Shown here piece after piece: positions 16,558 to 25,635 of a stretch of DNA of 45,250 nt. Under the pieces are notes generated by a model. It was not told the DNA's origin. It did not search any database and saw only the letters and a list, made by a program, of their open reading frames with translations. The DNA lies in NCBI GenBank assembly GCA_030601745.1, contig JAUWBI010000019.1, positions 1-45,250 on the forward strand. Reading direction: 5' to 3'. The translations under genes were made by a program, and so were the position numbers. The stretch comes from Phycisphaerae bacterium. GTDB taxonomy: Bacteria > Planctomycetota > Phycisphaerae > Sedimentisphaerales > Anaerobacaceae. Numbering within the stretch: position 1 is the first letter of the stretch; each line of letters opens with the position of its first letter.

Positions 16558-16938
16558 ATGCCAAGACCGAGACACTTCAGGCGAGTTGGTTGCCTGCCAC
16601 AGAGCAACTACTACAAACCGAGGGGTATCCCCCTCTCTGTCCTGCAACATGTCAACTTAACCATTGACGAGCTTGAGGCAATCCGCCTGGCCGACCTCGA
16701 AGCCCTGTATCAGGAAGACGCCGCCAAAAGGATGAATGTATCCAGACAGACCTTTGGCAGAATGCTGGAATCGGCCCACAAAAAGATTGCTGATGCCCTG
16801 GTCAACGGAAAAGCCCTGTTAATCGAAGGCGGCCCAATCGAGCTCACCGCCGCTGCTTCCGACACTGCCGCCCCCCACCGCTTCCGCCGAGGCCCTGGCG
16901 GGCGAGGACGAGGACACTGCGGAGGAAGAGGCCGGTAA
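16558..16938 (+). CDS. DUF134 / UPF0251 DNA-binding protein
   Basis: 126 residues starting MPRPRHFRRVGCLP. A sigma70-region-4-like helix-turn-helix covers about 40-85 (LTIDELEAIRLADLEALYQEDAAKRMNVSRQTFGRMLESAHKK), and the tail is Gly/Arg-rich. DUF134 proteins are predicted regulators that sit with NifX-like and MinD-like genes; this one may act on the palindrome at 11837-11848. It closes the tightly spaced part of the cluster. Confidence 0.88.
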   Translation: MPRPRHFRRVGCLPQSNYYKPRGIPLSVLQHVNLTIDELEAIRLADLEALYQEDAAKRMNVSRQTFGRMLESAHKKIADALVNGKALLIEGGPIELTAAASDTAAPHRFRRGPGGRGRGHCGGRGR

Positions 16939-17196
16939 ATTCGCAGGGTTGTCATTTCCATAAAAACAGGAGTTTGCTTTCCCTTTTTAATTTCGTCACC
17001 CATCCCGCTCTATTCTAAAATCAACGTACCCGAATATCTTTTCTTTAACTCTCTCGATATCTGTTGTTCCTGGCAAAAAGTCAACGGAGACTAATTTATA
17101 CCAGCTTTCAGGAAAAATTCCTATTCCATATTCCAAAATGGGTTCCTTCGGGTATAATACAAGCTGAATCGATAATAGTCAAAGGAGCAAAACAAT

Positions 17197-17469
17197 ATGC
17201 CAAGCGTAAAAGATGTGATTATCAAAAAGCCGTCCGACGAGGAGGCCGAAACCTGCAAGGCCTGGCCAATCTGGAAATGCCAGCCCAGCACTTTCGACTG
17301 GTCATATACAGAAAAAGAAACCTGCCTTCTAATAGAAGGCAAAGTAACGGTCACGGACGGCACGGATTCGGTGAGTTTCGGCCCCGGCGATTTCGTGATT
17401 TTCCCACAGGACCTCGAATGCACCTGGAACGTCACCGAAGCCGTAATGAAGCACTACAACTTCGGATAA
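17197..17469 (+). CDS. Small cupin-domain protein (EutQ-like)
   Basis: 90 residues with a single cupin barrel: EKETCLLIEGKVTVTDG and FGPGDFVIFPQDLECTW match the two cupin motifs, as in the DUF861/EutQ-like group. AAAGGAG is present upstream. It lies 258 bp after DUF134 with its own leader, so it may be a separate transcript. Ligand and activity are unknown. A longer frame overlapping it from 17064 is a shadow. Confidence 0.8.
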   Translation: MPSVKDVIIKKPSDEEAETCKAWPIWKCQPSTFDWSYTEKETCLLIEGKVTVTDGTDSVSFGPGDFVIFPQDLECTWNVTEAVMKHYNFG

Positions 17470-17574
17470 ATCCGCCATTCGCAGTACCGGCTTGCCGCCA
17501 AAGGACCCCGCTTAAAATTTTGCGTTATTGAAAGTCCCGACCGATTCAGGGCCGTTTTTTGCTTTCACTATCCG

Positions 17575-20500
17575 CTATTTAATAAAGTAGTTTGCTACCC
17601 GCCATACGCCGTCTCTGTCCCGCATCAGCGTAACGGTTTCGGCAGCTTTGCTTTTATGCTCGAACGATGACTCGAACTCAATAATAACATATTCACCGGC
17701 CGGGCCGGTGGGAAGGTATCTGGTACGTCTCTTTGATTCAACTTTTCTCGAAACAGCTTTGCCGAAACCTTTTTCACGAAAGTCCATAGTTTTTTCCCAG
17801 TCAGCTTTACTCGCCAATCCTCTGTAGAGTGCAGCCATTTTGTCGAAGCTTTTAGCATAATCTCCATCATCGACAAGTTTCAGCCAGCCCAGCGCAGCCT
17901 CAACCGGCGTTTCAACCTTCACATCGGTCTTCTGCTTATTCTGCTGCCACCACTTCTGCCAGCGGCCGGCGACCTCTCGTACAATCTCCTGGATGCGCCG
18001 GTTTATTACATCGCGCGGCGCATCGCCGCCAAGCTCTGCCACAGCTTTATGGCCGTAATGCTCGTGGCCCTCTGTGTGGCCGGTGATTTTCTCCAGCGCC
18101 GCGGTAATCTCGATGACCGGACAGCCAATGGTTATCTGGGGGTCCTTCTGCTTTCGGCCCCGATCCGGGGCCGGTCGATGCTGGTTTTCCAGCATAAAAA
18201 CCGATAATGGCGGGTCCTTTAGGTGAATTCCATATTCCCCTCGGTATTCGACTCGGCCCAATACCTCAATTAACACAGGCACGGCACGCGGGTCAGCGAT
18301 TGCCCGCAGCGTAAAAACGACCGTGCTTTGAGTAGGCCATCGCTGGGCCCGACGCAGCTCAGCGAGCAATTCGGGGACGGCTGGTTTGCCAATGCTAACC
18401 AATTCTCTTATGGCTAAGGCCCACGCCTCCATTTCCTTAAAAATTCGACATCCTCGCAGGACAAGTATTTGCTCACGAATCCGCCTCGTTCGTCCCTGCC
18501 CAAGCCATTTTTCGAGTTCTTCTCTTCCGGCCGCCCTGCGCTTCTCGGTCAGAGCAACGGCCTCTTTGCCGGGCCGAAGTGAGATATCCTCGAACTCGAC
18601 CCACTCGTGGGGCCGCACCTGAAAACGGTACTCCTGAAGTTCATCGCGGGTCAAATCAGGGAAGCTGGCTGTCGTTTGCCGAAGATTGCCCGTTCCCGAT
18701 GAGCCGGAACGTGTGGAAAAGTGTACTTTGCCGTCCTTATCCACAGCCACTACCCGAAAATCACGATCGGTTATGTTGTACGTCACGCTAATGTGCAGTC
18801 CTTTTTCCTGGGGACGAACACCAAAGGGTCCACCTGCTCTTTCCGGCGTGCGCACCACGATTGAATCCTCACCTTTTCTGTAAAAGCCATAGTGCCTGCC
18901 GGCGACAAGGGTTTGCCAGTCTCCGCCGGCGAAGCCAAGACGCAACGCGGTGGTTTCAACATCTTTTGGGAATTTGGCCACCGCAGCGCGAATGTTCTGT
19001 TTGTAGACACCCTTGTCATCAAGGTAAGCGCTCGTAGTACCGGCGTACAAGGCATCAGTGAAATTCCACTTTATTAGTCTAATTTCATCCGGTGCCTTAC
19101 CTTTCAATTTCATTGCGACCGCGTAGTAAGCAAATTGGTCGTGGTTGGGGTCACGGCTGGGGTCGCTGCTTACATTATCAAATGGTGGCTGCTCAATCAA
19201 AGAGCCATTAGGCTTCCACCAGGGATTATCTTTGATGGGTATTTCGGTCAGGCCCAACAGTTCAACGGTCAGGCCACCGGCCAACATTGCCTTATTGTCA
19301 ACGGCGCGAACAATAGGTGCCGGCCCAACTTCAAGCCCTTCAACCTCAACCTGCACAGCGGTTCTTGGGGCATCAAGCTCAGGCTGCCCAGATAGGGCCA
19401 GATCTTGTTGAATCGTCCTGCCCGGCTTCAGTTCAATAGGTACCGGCTTGCTCTGCTGTTTGACCTGATCATGCCAGGTCTTAATGTGCCAATCGCCCGG
19501 TGGCAGATTTTGCAAGCGATAACGTCCTTCAGCATCTGTGGCAACAGGCGGATATCCCTTACCGTTGACAAACCCCCATCCGCTGGAATGCACCCAGTAC
19601 AAAGAGACCATAGCATCTGCAACCACTCGGCCGTGCGTATCGTGTACCTGTCCCTCAACTGCACATGTTGATTTCGATAGGTCTATTACGATACCGCGGA
19701 GTTCCCGGCCGTCGCCAAGCTTGATGACCTTCGCTGCGCATACGCCTTTAACCGGAGCAGATGGCCAGCGCTCATCCGGTCCGTGAAATGCTCGCCACCT
19801 TCCGCTGGAGACCTCTCCTTTCGATGGCCCGCTCCACGGGTAATACAGCAGATGTGTGCCCGGGGGAACATCTTCCATGCGGAAGTGGCCTTGTTCGTCT
19901 GTGATCGCACGAAGATGATTGCTCGTCCATTCACCCTGGCTGGGATATTGCACAGTAGTCGAAAGTGACAGAGGCGCACCGGCAAGTGGCTTACCATTGA
20001 TACCGTAAACCCTTCCCGCTATACTGACCAAACGGTACAGTTTGATTTTTAGACCGTCAGGATAAAATGTTCCATCTATTCCTCGTTCAACATTAACGCT
20101 CTCACGAGTATCAAAACCAGGCGCTGTAATGTTTGTAAATGAACCATGTTCACCGGGACCAATCAATATCAATGGCATGACAAAACTGCCATCTTCTCTT
20201 GTTCGTATTGTTTGACGATTCCTTCTTTTCTTTTCTTTGGCGTCCCACTGGCTAAATTCCATCACCACTCTGGCAATTCCACGATCTCTTCCGTCAACAA
20301 CCCAACCTATCGTTGATTCTTTGCCCGGCATATTGACACTAACACCTTCTCCAATAAGTTTCTCAACTTTGCTAATGTCGCCACCAACAATGGCTGCCTG
20401 CAGCTTTTCTATTAAGTTACTTCTTGAAGATTGCCTTTCACCCTCAACCCACACATCGGTCCCCATATCAGCCTGCTTTTCAGCTTTTGCCATCGGCAGC

Positions 20501-21618
20501 AATACAGCACCGATGATTAAAACCGCAGCTAATCCAAGCACCCCAACCTTGGCGCTCTTTGGCATCGGCCGATTGAGGATATGTTTGATTCGCCCGGCCA
20601 GCGCGCTCTTCGATTCCACAACGCCTATCAATCGCAGACTCAAAACCGGCCGCTTAAACGCCAGCTTCGCAACGTTCACCAGAGTCTGCGGATACTGCTG
20701 CGCCTTTTCGCCCATCGCCACAAGCACTGTCTCATCTATCGCCTGCTCGCGAACCCTGCGAATCATCGCATTGGCCAGCCACAACAGCGGATTATAAAAA
20801 TACGCAATCTGCAAAATGGTCTGCGCCAAATTCACCCACAAATCGCCACGCCTGATATGCGCAAGCTCATGCAGCAAAACCGCCCGCAGGCCTCTCGACC
20901 CCAAACTCGGCGCCAGCTTATGCGGCAGCAAAATCACAGGCCGAAATAATCCACACACCGCCGGACTCGTCGCATTCGCGGACACCTTCAAGCCAATTTT
21001 TCTTTTCACTCCCATACACTTGCAGCAGTACTCAAGTGCATCGTTCATTAAACCACCCGCGCTTTTGGCCTGCGCAACAAGCCCGCGCACAAACATCGCC
21101 CGCTGCAGCAGCAACAACCCTAATGCTATCACGACAGCTAACCAGAGCAAAAACACAACCCCTTGCCACGTTATCGGTGTTACCGGTGCCGTTGGCGGAG
21201 TAATCGCCTCTGCCGCTGTCGGCTCAATATCTGGCATCACTGGCGGAACCGTCGGCGTATGCCTCTCCACTTCGATAGGTACCGGCTCGATAATATGCAG
21301 CATATCCGCCAGAGCCGGCTCCAACGCCTCTGGTTCGGTTACCTCCTCAGCGCTCGTCCGGCTTTCGGCCACATACGCTAAGTGGTCACCAAACCAGTAT
21401 CCTAAGCTCAAAGGCGATGACAGCGACGTCGGCAGAACCAGTTTCACCAGCACTAACATCCAGATACAGTACCGAAACACCGCCTTCACTTTTTTCCGCA
21501 GCGCCAAATCAAGCAGCAGCAAAATCACTATAAGCACGCCGGATTGAACCAGCATCGGCACCGCAAATTCTACAAATGCCTTCCCCGTCGAATTTATCTG
21601 CTCTAATATCGTATTCAT
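17575..21618 (-). CDS. BlaR1-like M56 membrane metallopeptidase sensor with C-terminal DUF4019 domain
   Basis: A 1347-residue protein, far larger than BlaR1 (~600). Membrane helices lie at about 20-42, 47-65, 152-172 and 360-378. The M56 zinc-protease motif HELAH (250-254) and a downstream EQAIDE (291-296) supply the zinc ligands. Beyond the membrane the protein has an ankyrin-like patch near 410-440, two or more carboxypeptidase-regulatory beta-sandwich repeats (about 530-740), an unassigned region, a HEAT-like stretch (about 1040-1150) and a C-terminal DUF4019 domain (about 1235-1347). It follows the BlaI-type repressor after 54 bp. By analogy it senses an envelope signal and cleaves the repressor. 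The large external part may be the signal-binding module. Confidence 0.82.
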   Translation of the reverse strand: MNTILEQINSTGKAFVEFAVPMLVQSGVLIVILLLLDLALRKKVKAVFRYCIWMLVLVKLVLPTSLSSPLSLGYWFGDHLAYVAESRTSAEEVTEPEALEPALADMLHIIEPVPIEVERHTPTVPPVMPDIEPTAAEAITPPTAPVTPITWQGVVFLLWLAVVIALGLLLLQRAMFVRGLVAQAKSAGGLMNDALEYCCKCMGVKRKIGLKVSANATSPAVCGLFRPVILLPHKLAPSLGSRGLRAVLLHELAHIRRGDLWVNLAQTILQIAYFYNPLLWLANAMIRRVREQAIDETVLVAMGEKAQQYPQTLVNVAKLAFKRPVLSLRLIGVVESKSALAGRIKHILNRPMPKSAKVGVLGLAAVLIIGAVLLPMAKAEKQADMGTDVWVEGERQSSRSNLIEKLQAAIVGGDISKVEKLIGEGVSVNMPGKESTIGWVVDGRDRGIARVVMEFSQWDAKEKKRRNRQTIRTREDGSFVMPLILIGPGEHGSFTNITAPGFDTRESVNVERGIDGTFYPDGLKIKLYRLVSIAGRVYGINGKPLAGAPLSLSTTVQYPSQGEWTSNHLRAITDEQGHFRMEDVPPGTHLLYYPWSGPSKGEVSSGRWRAFHGPDERWPSAPVKGVCAAKVIKLGDGRELRGIVIDLSKSTCAVEGQVHDTHGRVVADAMVSLYWVHSSGWGFVNGKGYPPVATDAEGRYRLQNLPPGDWHIKTWHDQVKQQSKPVPIELKPGRTIQQDLALSGQPELDAPRTAVQVEVEGLEVGPAPIVRAVDNKAMLAGGLTVELLGLTEIPIKDNPWWKPNGSLIEQPPFDNVSSDPSRDPNHDQFAYYAVAMKLKGKAPDEIRLIKWNFTDALYAGTTSAYLDDKGVYKQNIRAAVAKFPKDVETTALRLGFAGGDWQTLVAGRHYGFYRKGEDSIVVRTPERAGGPFGVRPQEKGLHISVTYNITDRDFRVVAVDKDGKVHFSTRSGSSGTGNLRQTTASFPDLTRDELQEYRFQVRPHEWVEFEDISLRPGKEAVALTEKRRAAGREELEKWLGQGRTRRIREQILVLRGCRIFKEMEAWALAIRELVSIGKPAVPELLAELRRAQRWPTQSTVVFTLRAIADPRAVPVLIEVLGRVEYRGEYGIHLKDPPLSVFMLENQHRPAPDRGRKQKDPQITIGCPVIEITAALEKITGHTEGHEHYGHKAVAELGGDAPRDVINRRIQEIVREVAGRWQKWWQQNKQKTDVKVETPVEAALGWLKLVDDGDYAKSFDKMAALYRGLASKADWEKTMDFREKGFGKAVSRKVESKRRTRYLPTGPAGEYVIIEFESSFEHKSKAAETVTLMRDRDGVWRVANYFIK

Positions 21619-21672
21619 AATGCGTCCTCCACTTATTAAGACGCCGTTTTCCAGAGTTTGGTTACAGCAAAA

Positions 21673-22074
21673 TTATTTCTTTTTGCGCGCACCGCTCCTG
21701 CCGCGCTTTCTCTTGATCATTGTTTCCAGCTCGCTTAACTGCTTTTTCGACAGACTATCGCTATCCAGCAAAAACTGCATCATCGGGGTAAGTGCCCCGT
21801 CGAATGCCCTTTTCACTGCGCGCATAATTTCGCCGGTTTGCGCCTCTGTTCTGGTGATAGCTGAGCGATACAGGATGAGATTGCGAATCTTCTCAGGTTT
21901 CAGCAGCCCCTTGGCCACCATCCGGTCCATCATTGTTTTGACCGTGCTGTACGTCCAGCTCTTTTGGGCTTCGAGCTCTTCCTGAACGGTCGGGGCCGCG
22001 CACGGCTCATTGTCCCACACCGCCTGGATAATCGCCCATTCACCTTCGGTTAGCTCATAAGTTCTCTTTGCCAT
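21673..22074 (-). CDS. BlaI/MecI-family transcriptional repressor
   Basis: 133 residues: a winged-helix domain (about 5-85; LTEGEWAIIQAVWD, TYSTVKTMMDRMVAKGLL) and a C-terminal dimerisation helix region rich in Lys/Arg. Start ATG 22074 is chosen for the AAGGAGG 6-12 nt upstream; an upstream in-frame start adds an odd MTELKKKEVF leader. It heads the repressor-M56 operon. A matching operator lies at 22110-22125, so it is probably autoregulated and inactivated by the M56 partner. Confidence 0.92.
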   Translation of the reverse strand: MAKRTYELTEGEWAIIQAVWDNEPCAAPTVQEELEAQKSWTYSTVKTMMDRMVAKGLLKPEKIRNLILYRSAITRTEAQTGEIMRAVKRAFDGALTPMMQFLLDSDSLSKKQLSELETMIKRKRGRSGARKKK

Positions 22075-22109
22075 AAAAACCTCCTTTTTCTTTAACTCTG
22101 TCAATACTA

Positions 22110-22125
22110 CTCTACAAATGTAGAG
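22110..22125. promoter_or_regulatory. BlaI/MecI-type operator
   Basis: ctctaca-aa-tgtagag is a perfect 7+2+7 inverted repeat with the TACA-N2-TGTA core of BlaI/MecI operators. It ends 36 nt upstream of the repressor ATG. Confidence 0.85.
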
Positions 22126-22239
22126 ATAGTCAAGAAAAAAAATGGAATTTTTTCAAAAATCTTTTTACCCCTGTTTTTACCCCAAAAACCGCCGTCCCCG
22201 CTCAAAAACCGCCGTTTTCACTGCGAGTAATCCCTTATT

Positions 22240-22265
22240 GTCATTCCTGCGCAAGCAGGAATCCA
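22240..22265 (+). repeat. Dispersed hairpin repeat (copy 2)
   Basis: gtcattcctgcgcaagcaggaatcc carries CCTGC-GCAA-GCAGG with a GNRA tetraloop, related to the copy at 11566-11592. It lies between the repressor operator and the end of the PQQ-like gene. Confidence 0.75.
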
Positions 22266-22291
22266 AAAATCTGTCAAATCCCGAAACTGAT

Positions 22292-23650
22292 TTATTTCTC
22301 TTCCGCGATTGCCACAAGGTGATGTCTGGTTCGAAAGAACAAGGTGCCCTGCGAGATTGCAGGTGTCGCTATGCAGGTTTCGTTCATCTCATTAACACCA
22401 AGCAGCTTAAATTCAGGCCCCGCCTTTACGACATATATGTCGCCTTTTTCACCAGTGAAGTAGATTTTTCCATCGGCTGCAACGGGAGAAGCGCTGAAAG
22501 CGGCACGCTTAGCGCTTAAACTTTCACGATATACCAATTTTCCGGTTTTCGCTTCGAAGCAGTTCAGTCTGCCGCCATCCGAACCGCAATAAAGATAATC
22601 ACCATAAACGATGGGCGTTGGTATGTAGTTGCCGCCCCTGCTATAGCTCCAGGCGATATGTTTATTGCTTGATGAATTTTCAGCGAGTGAAATATCTCCG
22701 GCTGCCGACAAGCGCACGGCATAGATGGGCGACATTCGTCCGTGTGCATTGGTAATATAGACTAAACCGTGACCGACCACAGGTGTCGGAACGGGGATGT
22801 CACCGCCGCCCCTCATTTTCCAGATTTCTTTTCCCGTTCCAATATCATATCCGCCGATGTGCCTGTATCCATTAAGAATGATTTGGGAATACTGTTTACC
22901 TGTATAAACAGTTGGCGTACCCCACGTCGGCACATCACTTCTAAGTGTCCTCCACAACTGTTTGCCATTCCTCAGATTAAAGGCAGCAATAAAAGAATCC
23001 TTCTGAACATCACATTGAATAATTACCATTTGCTTATGGATGATGGGCGAGCTGCCTCCTCCCCATTGGGCAGACCGAGCGCGATAATAACCCCAGTCAA
23101 GCACACCAAGGTCCTTTTCCCATACAGGATTGCCTTGGATATCGTAACAGTACAATCCTTCAGACCCGAAGAATGCGATTACATACTTTCCGTCCGTACA
23201 GGGAGTGGGACTTGCGTGGCTGGATTTCGGATGCCGTTTGACCTTCGGCTTTCCGGCGTGAGCCTGCCGCTCCCACAGAATTTTGCCGCTTTTTCTATCT
23301 ATACAGTAAACACGCCAATTGAAAATATTCTCTTCCTTTACCGATTCGACGTCCCCATACATGCCCACCTTCAGACTCGATTGGCCCTCACCCTTAACGG
23401 CAGTAGTAACAAAGATGCGGTCGCCCCATATTGCCGGGCAGGAGTGGCCAAGACCGGCAATAGGCGTTTTCCATCGGACGTTTTCGCCTCGTTCAACGTC
23501 CCACTTGATTGGGGTCGGATAACCTTCTGCAACACCGCTTGCACGCGGGCCGCGAAACGAAGGCCAGTTCTGCCCGGCCCACAGATTCTCCGCTGTGGAA
23601 GTGATTCCGATGAGAAAACTAAACGCAGCAATCACAAATACACTGAACAC
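22292..23650 (-). CDS. Secreted PQQ-like beta-propeller protein
   Basis: About 452 residues with an N-terminal hydrophobic segment and repeated WD/PQQ-type blades (NWPSFRGPRASGV, W-x-T-P-I, SPTPCTDGKYVIAFF, GGGSSPII, DGKIYFTGEKGD). Many planctomycete members begin with NWPSFRGP as here. No enzymatic residues are assignable. The frame as drawn starts at GTG 23650, which gives a signal peptide without a basic n-region. The same frame is open to an ATT at 23686 with AAAGGAG 5-11 nt upstream and would add GYPATKRHHC, a better n-region; the true start may be that unusual codon. Confidence 0.8.
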   Translation of the reverse strand: MFSVFVIAAFSFLIGITSTAENLWAGQNWPSFRGPRASGVAEGYPTPIKWDVERGENVRWKTPIAGLGHSCPAIWGDRIFVTTAVKGEGQSSLKVGMYGDVESVKEENIFNWRVYCIDRKSGKILWERQAHAGKPKVKRHPKSSHASPTPCTDGKYVIAFFGSEGLYCYDIQGNPVWEKDLGVLDWGYYRARSAQWGGGSSPIIHKQMVIIQCDVQKDSFIAAFNLRNGKQLWRTLRSDVPTWGTPTVYTGKQYSQIILNGYRHIGGYDIGTGKEIWKMRGGGDIPVPTPVVGHGLVYITNAHGRMSPIYAVRLSAAGDISLAENSSSNKHIAWSYSRGGNYIPTPIVYGDYLYCGSDGGRLNCFEAKTGKLVYRESLSAKRAAFSASPVAADGKIYFTGEKGDIYVVKAGPEFKLLGVNEMNETCIATPAISQGTLFFRTRHHLVAIAEEK

Positions 23651-23830
23651 GCAATGATGTCGTTTTGTCGCTGGATAACCTATAATTCACGCTCCTTTCA
23701 CTGACCCGGCACTTAAAAACCACAAAACCAAAATCAGCGACATAAAAAGCCGCAATTTAGCATACCAACCCCTTCGGCCCAATCAGCGCAACCTCTTATC
23801 CCCGTCCCCCTGCCCGGCCTAAATCACAAC

Positions 23831-24607
23831 TCAGTTCGCGCACCACCGTATCGCCTGTGCCACCAGCCGACGATAGCTCTCGTTCGCATACACACTGGGG
23901 CCGTGCCCCACCATAATAAAACAGACCTTGCCCTTGCCGTACCGCCTGACCCAGCCAAGCGGCTTATCACTCGCCGGATGCTCCGTACTCAAAAGCACCC
24001 GATTGTCCTTCTCGAAACCGCACTTTTTATACGTCTCGTCATGCACCGCAAAATCGCTCACACCCCGCGTAACCGGATGCCTCGAATCTTCCACGCGCAC
24101 CTCAAAATCCACATCATGCTTATATGTGCTTCCCTCATACTTCACGCCGTCCTCTTCAGTCGGTTTCGTATAGTATTTGCCCCCGATGATTTTGCGATAC
24201 TCACCCCAGTCCTGGAACGAGCCCATCGAATGGTGCAGCGCCACCACCCCGACGCCGCCTTTCACCAATTTGGCGAAGTTTTCCCGCCGCTTCGGTGATA
24301 TCTTCTGCGTCATATTGAAAAGCACCATCACGTCGTAGCCCCACTCGCTTATGTCCTCGAATATCTCGCTGTGGTCTTTCAGTTGGGCCTCGACGTATTC
24401 GATATCATCGTACCCTTCAAACAGCGTAAAGAACGGCTTACGCTCAAACGCGTGCCCGCCCGTAACCACCACTACCTTTATCTTCTCGCCCGGCCCCCGG
24501 CCGCCCTGCTCCACAAATTCACCACAGGAACAAACAAATCCCGCCACCAGCAGCAGAACAACCACCAGCATTACCCTGCGAACCGTCATTTTACCTGTCC
24601 ACTTCAT
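23831..24607 (-). CDS. ThuA-domain lipoprotein
   Basis: 258 residues. A signal peptide with a lipobox ends VCSC (Cys28), so the protein is probably lipid-anchored. The ThuA fold follows: VVVVTGGHAFERKPF, VLFNMTQKISPKRRENF, GVVALHHSMGSFQDWGEYRKIIGG and GRV/YGKGKVCFIMVGHGPS. ThuA proteins occur with trehalose or other sugar-use genes, often as glutamine-amidotransferase-like proteins with unclear activity. It lies in a likely operon with the isomerase (24715-25539) and the PQQ-like protein. Confidence 0.88.
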   Translation of the reverse strand: MKWTGKMTVRRVMLVVVLLLVAGFVCSCGEFVEQGGRGPGEKIKVVVVTGGHAFERKPFFTLFEGYDDIEYVEAQLKDHSEIFEDISEWGYDVMVLFNMTQKISPKRRENFAKLVKGGVGVVALHHSMGSFQDWGEYRKIIGGKYYTKPTEEDGVKYEGSTYKHDVDFEVRVEDSRHPVTRGVSDFAVHDETYKKCGFEKDNRVLLSTEHPASDKPLGWVRRYGKGKVCFIMVGHGPSVYANESYRRLVAQAIRWCAN

Positions 24608-24714
24608 TTACTCATCTCCTTTCAAACTCCCCGGTTATTTCTTTTCTTAAGTCTCCTGCAAACACCACCAACTGCTTATGCCTTACGCTCTTACGCTCTT
24701 ATGCACTTATCAAG

Positions 24715-25539
24715 CTATACCAGCTCTTTGAGATACTTGATGCTCCGCTCGGCCTGGTCAACGGTGCCGCACTCGACGCTCAGCACGATGTCACGCGGCG
24801 CATCTTTACATACCTCGATGACTTTTTTCCAGTCGATAACACCATCGCCGCAAGCGCAACCGGCCGGCGTTCCTGTTACCTTGCCGCGTTCGTCCTCCGA
24901 TTGCTGCACCGAAATATCCTTAGCATGCAGATGTACCAACCTGTCCTTGACCCGCCCAAGCCACTCAATCGGGTCGTGACCACACAGGTAACTGTTGCCC
25001 GTATCGAAGTTGATTCCGATAGCCTGCGAATCAACCAGCTCGTAAATCCTATCCAGACCATCGGGGTGCTGGCTGTACTGCTGATGCGGCTCAATGCCTA
25101 TCAAAATGCCGTGACTTTCGGCAACTGCTGATGCTTCTTTCAGCACATACCGCATCAAAACATGGTCTTCTTCTTCCGTTGTCCAGGCCGGTTTCGGACC
25201 TTCATCCGTGTTGACCACCGGAGCACCACATTCTGCTGCGAAACGAATCGCCTGTTTGAGGTATTCGGTACTTATCTCCGGCTTACAAAGCGGCGTATGC
25301 GACGATAAGCCGGAAAGCTTCACACCGGCTTTTTCACAGGCCCGCTTGACACGGTACGGGTCGTCCAGCAATGAAACACTCTGGTAGTAACCTGCTTCAC
25401 TGAGCAGCTCCCGTCCCCAGTGAACCCACGGCTCGATATATTCATAGCCTAACTCCGCTGCCTTTTCCACGGCCCATTCAAACGGCTTGTCGGCACGACG
25501 CACAAACTCCATATTGACTCCTATAGACACATTTGACAT
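24715..25539 (-). CDS. Sugar phosphate isomerase/epimerase (xylose isomerase-like TIM barrel)
   Basis: 274 residues of the AP endonuclease family 2 / xylose isomerase-like TIM barrel. Metal-ligand candidates stand on strands: Glu in GIEPHQ, Asp in INFDTGN, His in HLHAKD and Glu in SVECGT. It probably interconverts a keto/aldo sugar or inositol-type substrate. It is the first gene of the minus-strand set that continues into ThuA and the PQQ-like propeller, with a GGAG-type site before the ATG. Confidence 0.85.
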   Translation of the reverse strand: MSNVSIGVNMEFVRRADKPFEWAVEKAAELGYEYIEPWVHWGRELLSEAGYYQSVSLLDDPYRVKRACEKAGVKLSGLSSHTPLCKPEISTEYLKQAIRFAAECGAPVVNTDEGPKPAWTTEEEDHVLMRYVLKEASAVAESHGILIGIEPHQQYSQHPDGLDRIYELVDSQAIGINFDTGNSYLCGHDPIEWLGRVKDRLVHLHAKDISVQQSEDERGKVTGTPAGCACGDGVIDWKKVIEVCKDAPRDIVLSVECGTVDQAERSIKYLKELV

Positions 25540-25635
25540 TTTACGATCTCCTTACTGGCCAGTAGTAATAGTCACCATAATACCCGAATTGCCCTTTAAG
25601 CGCAATTAACTCTTGAGGCAGCCGTCCTTGTATTA

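Noticed and set aside
17064..17531. 155-codon frame around the cupin gene
   Set aside because: The cupin frame (17197-17469) has family motifs and a ribosome site; the longer frame has neither.
18386..21547. Plus-strand frames over the M56 sensor gene
   Set aside because: They are Ser/Arg/Pro-rich shadows of a well-supported minus-strand gene.
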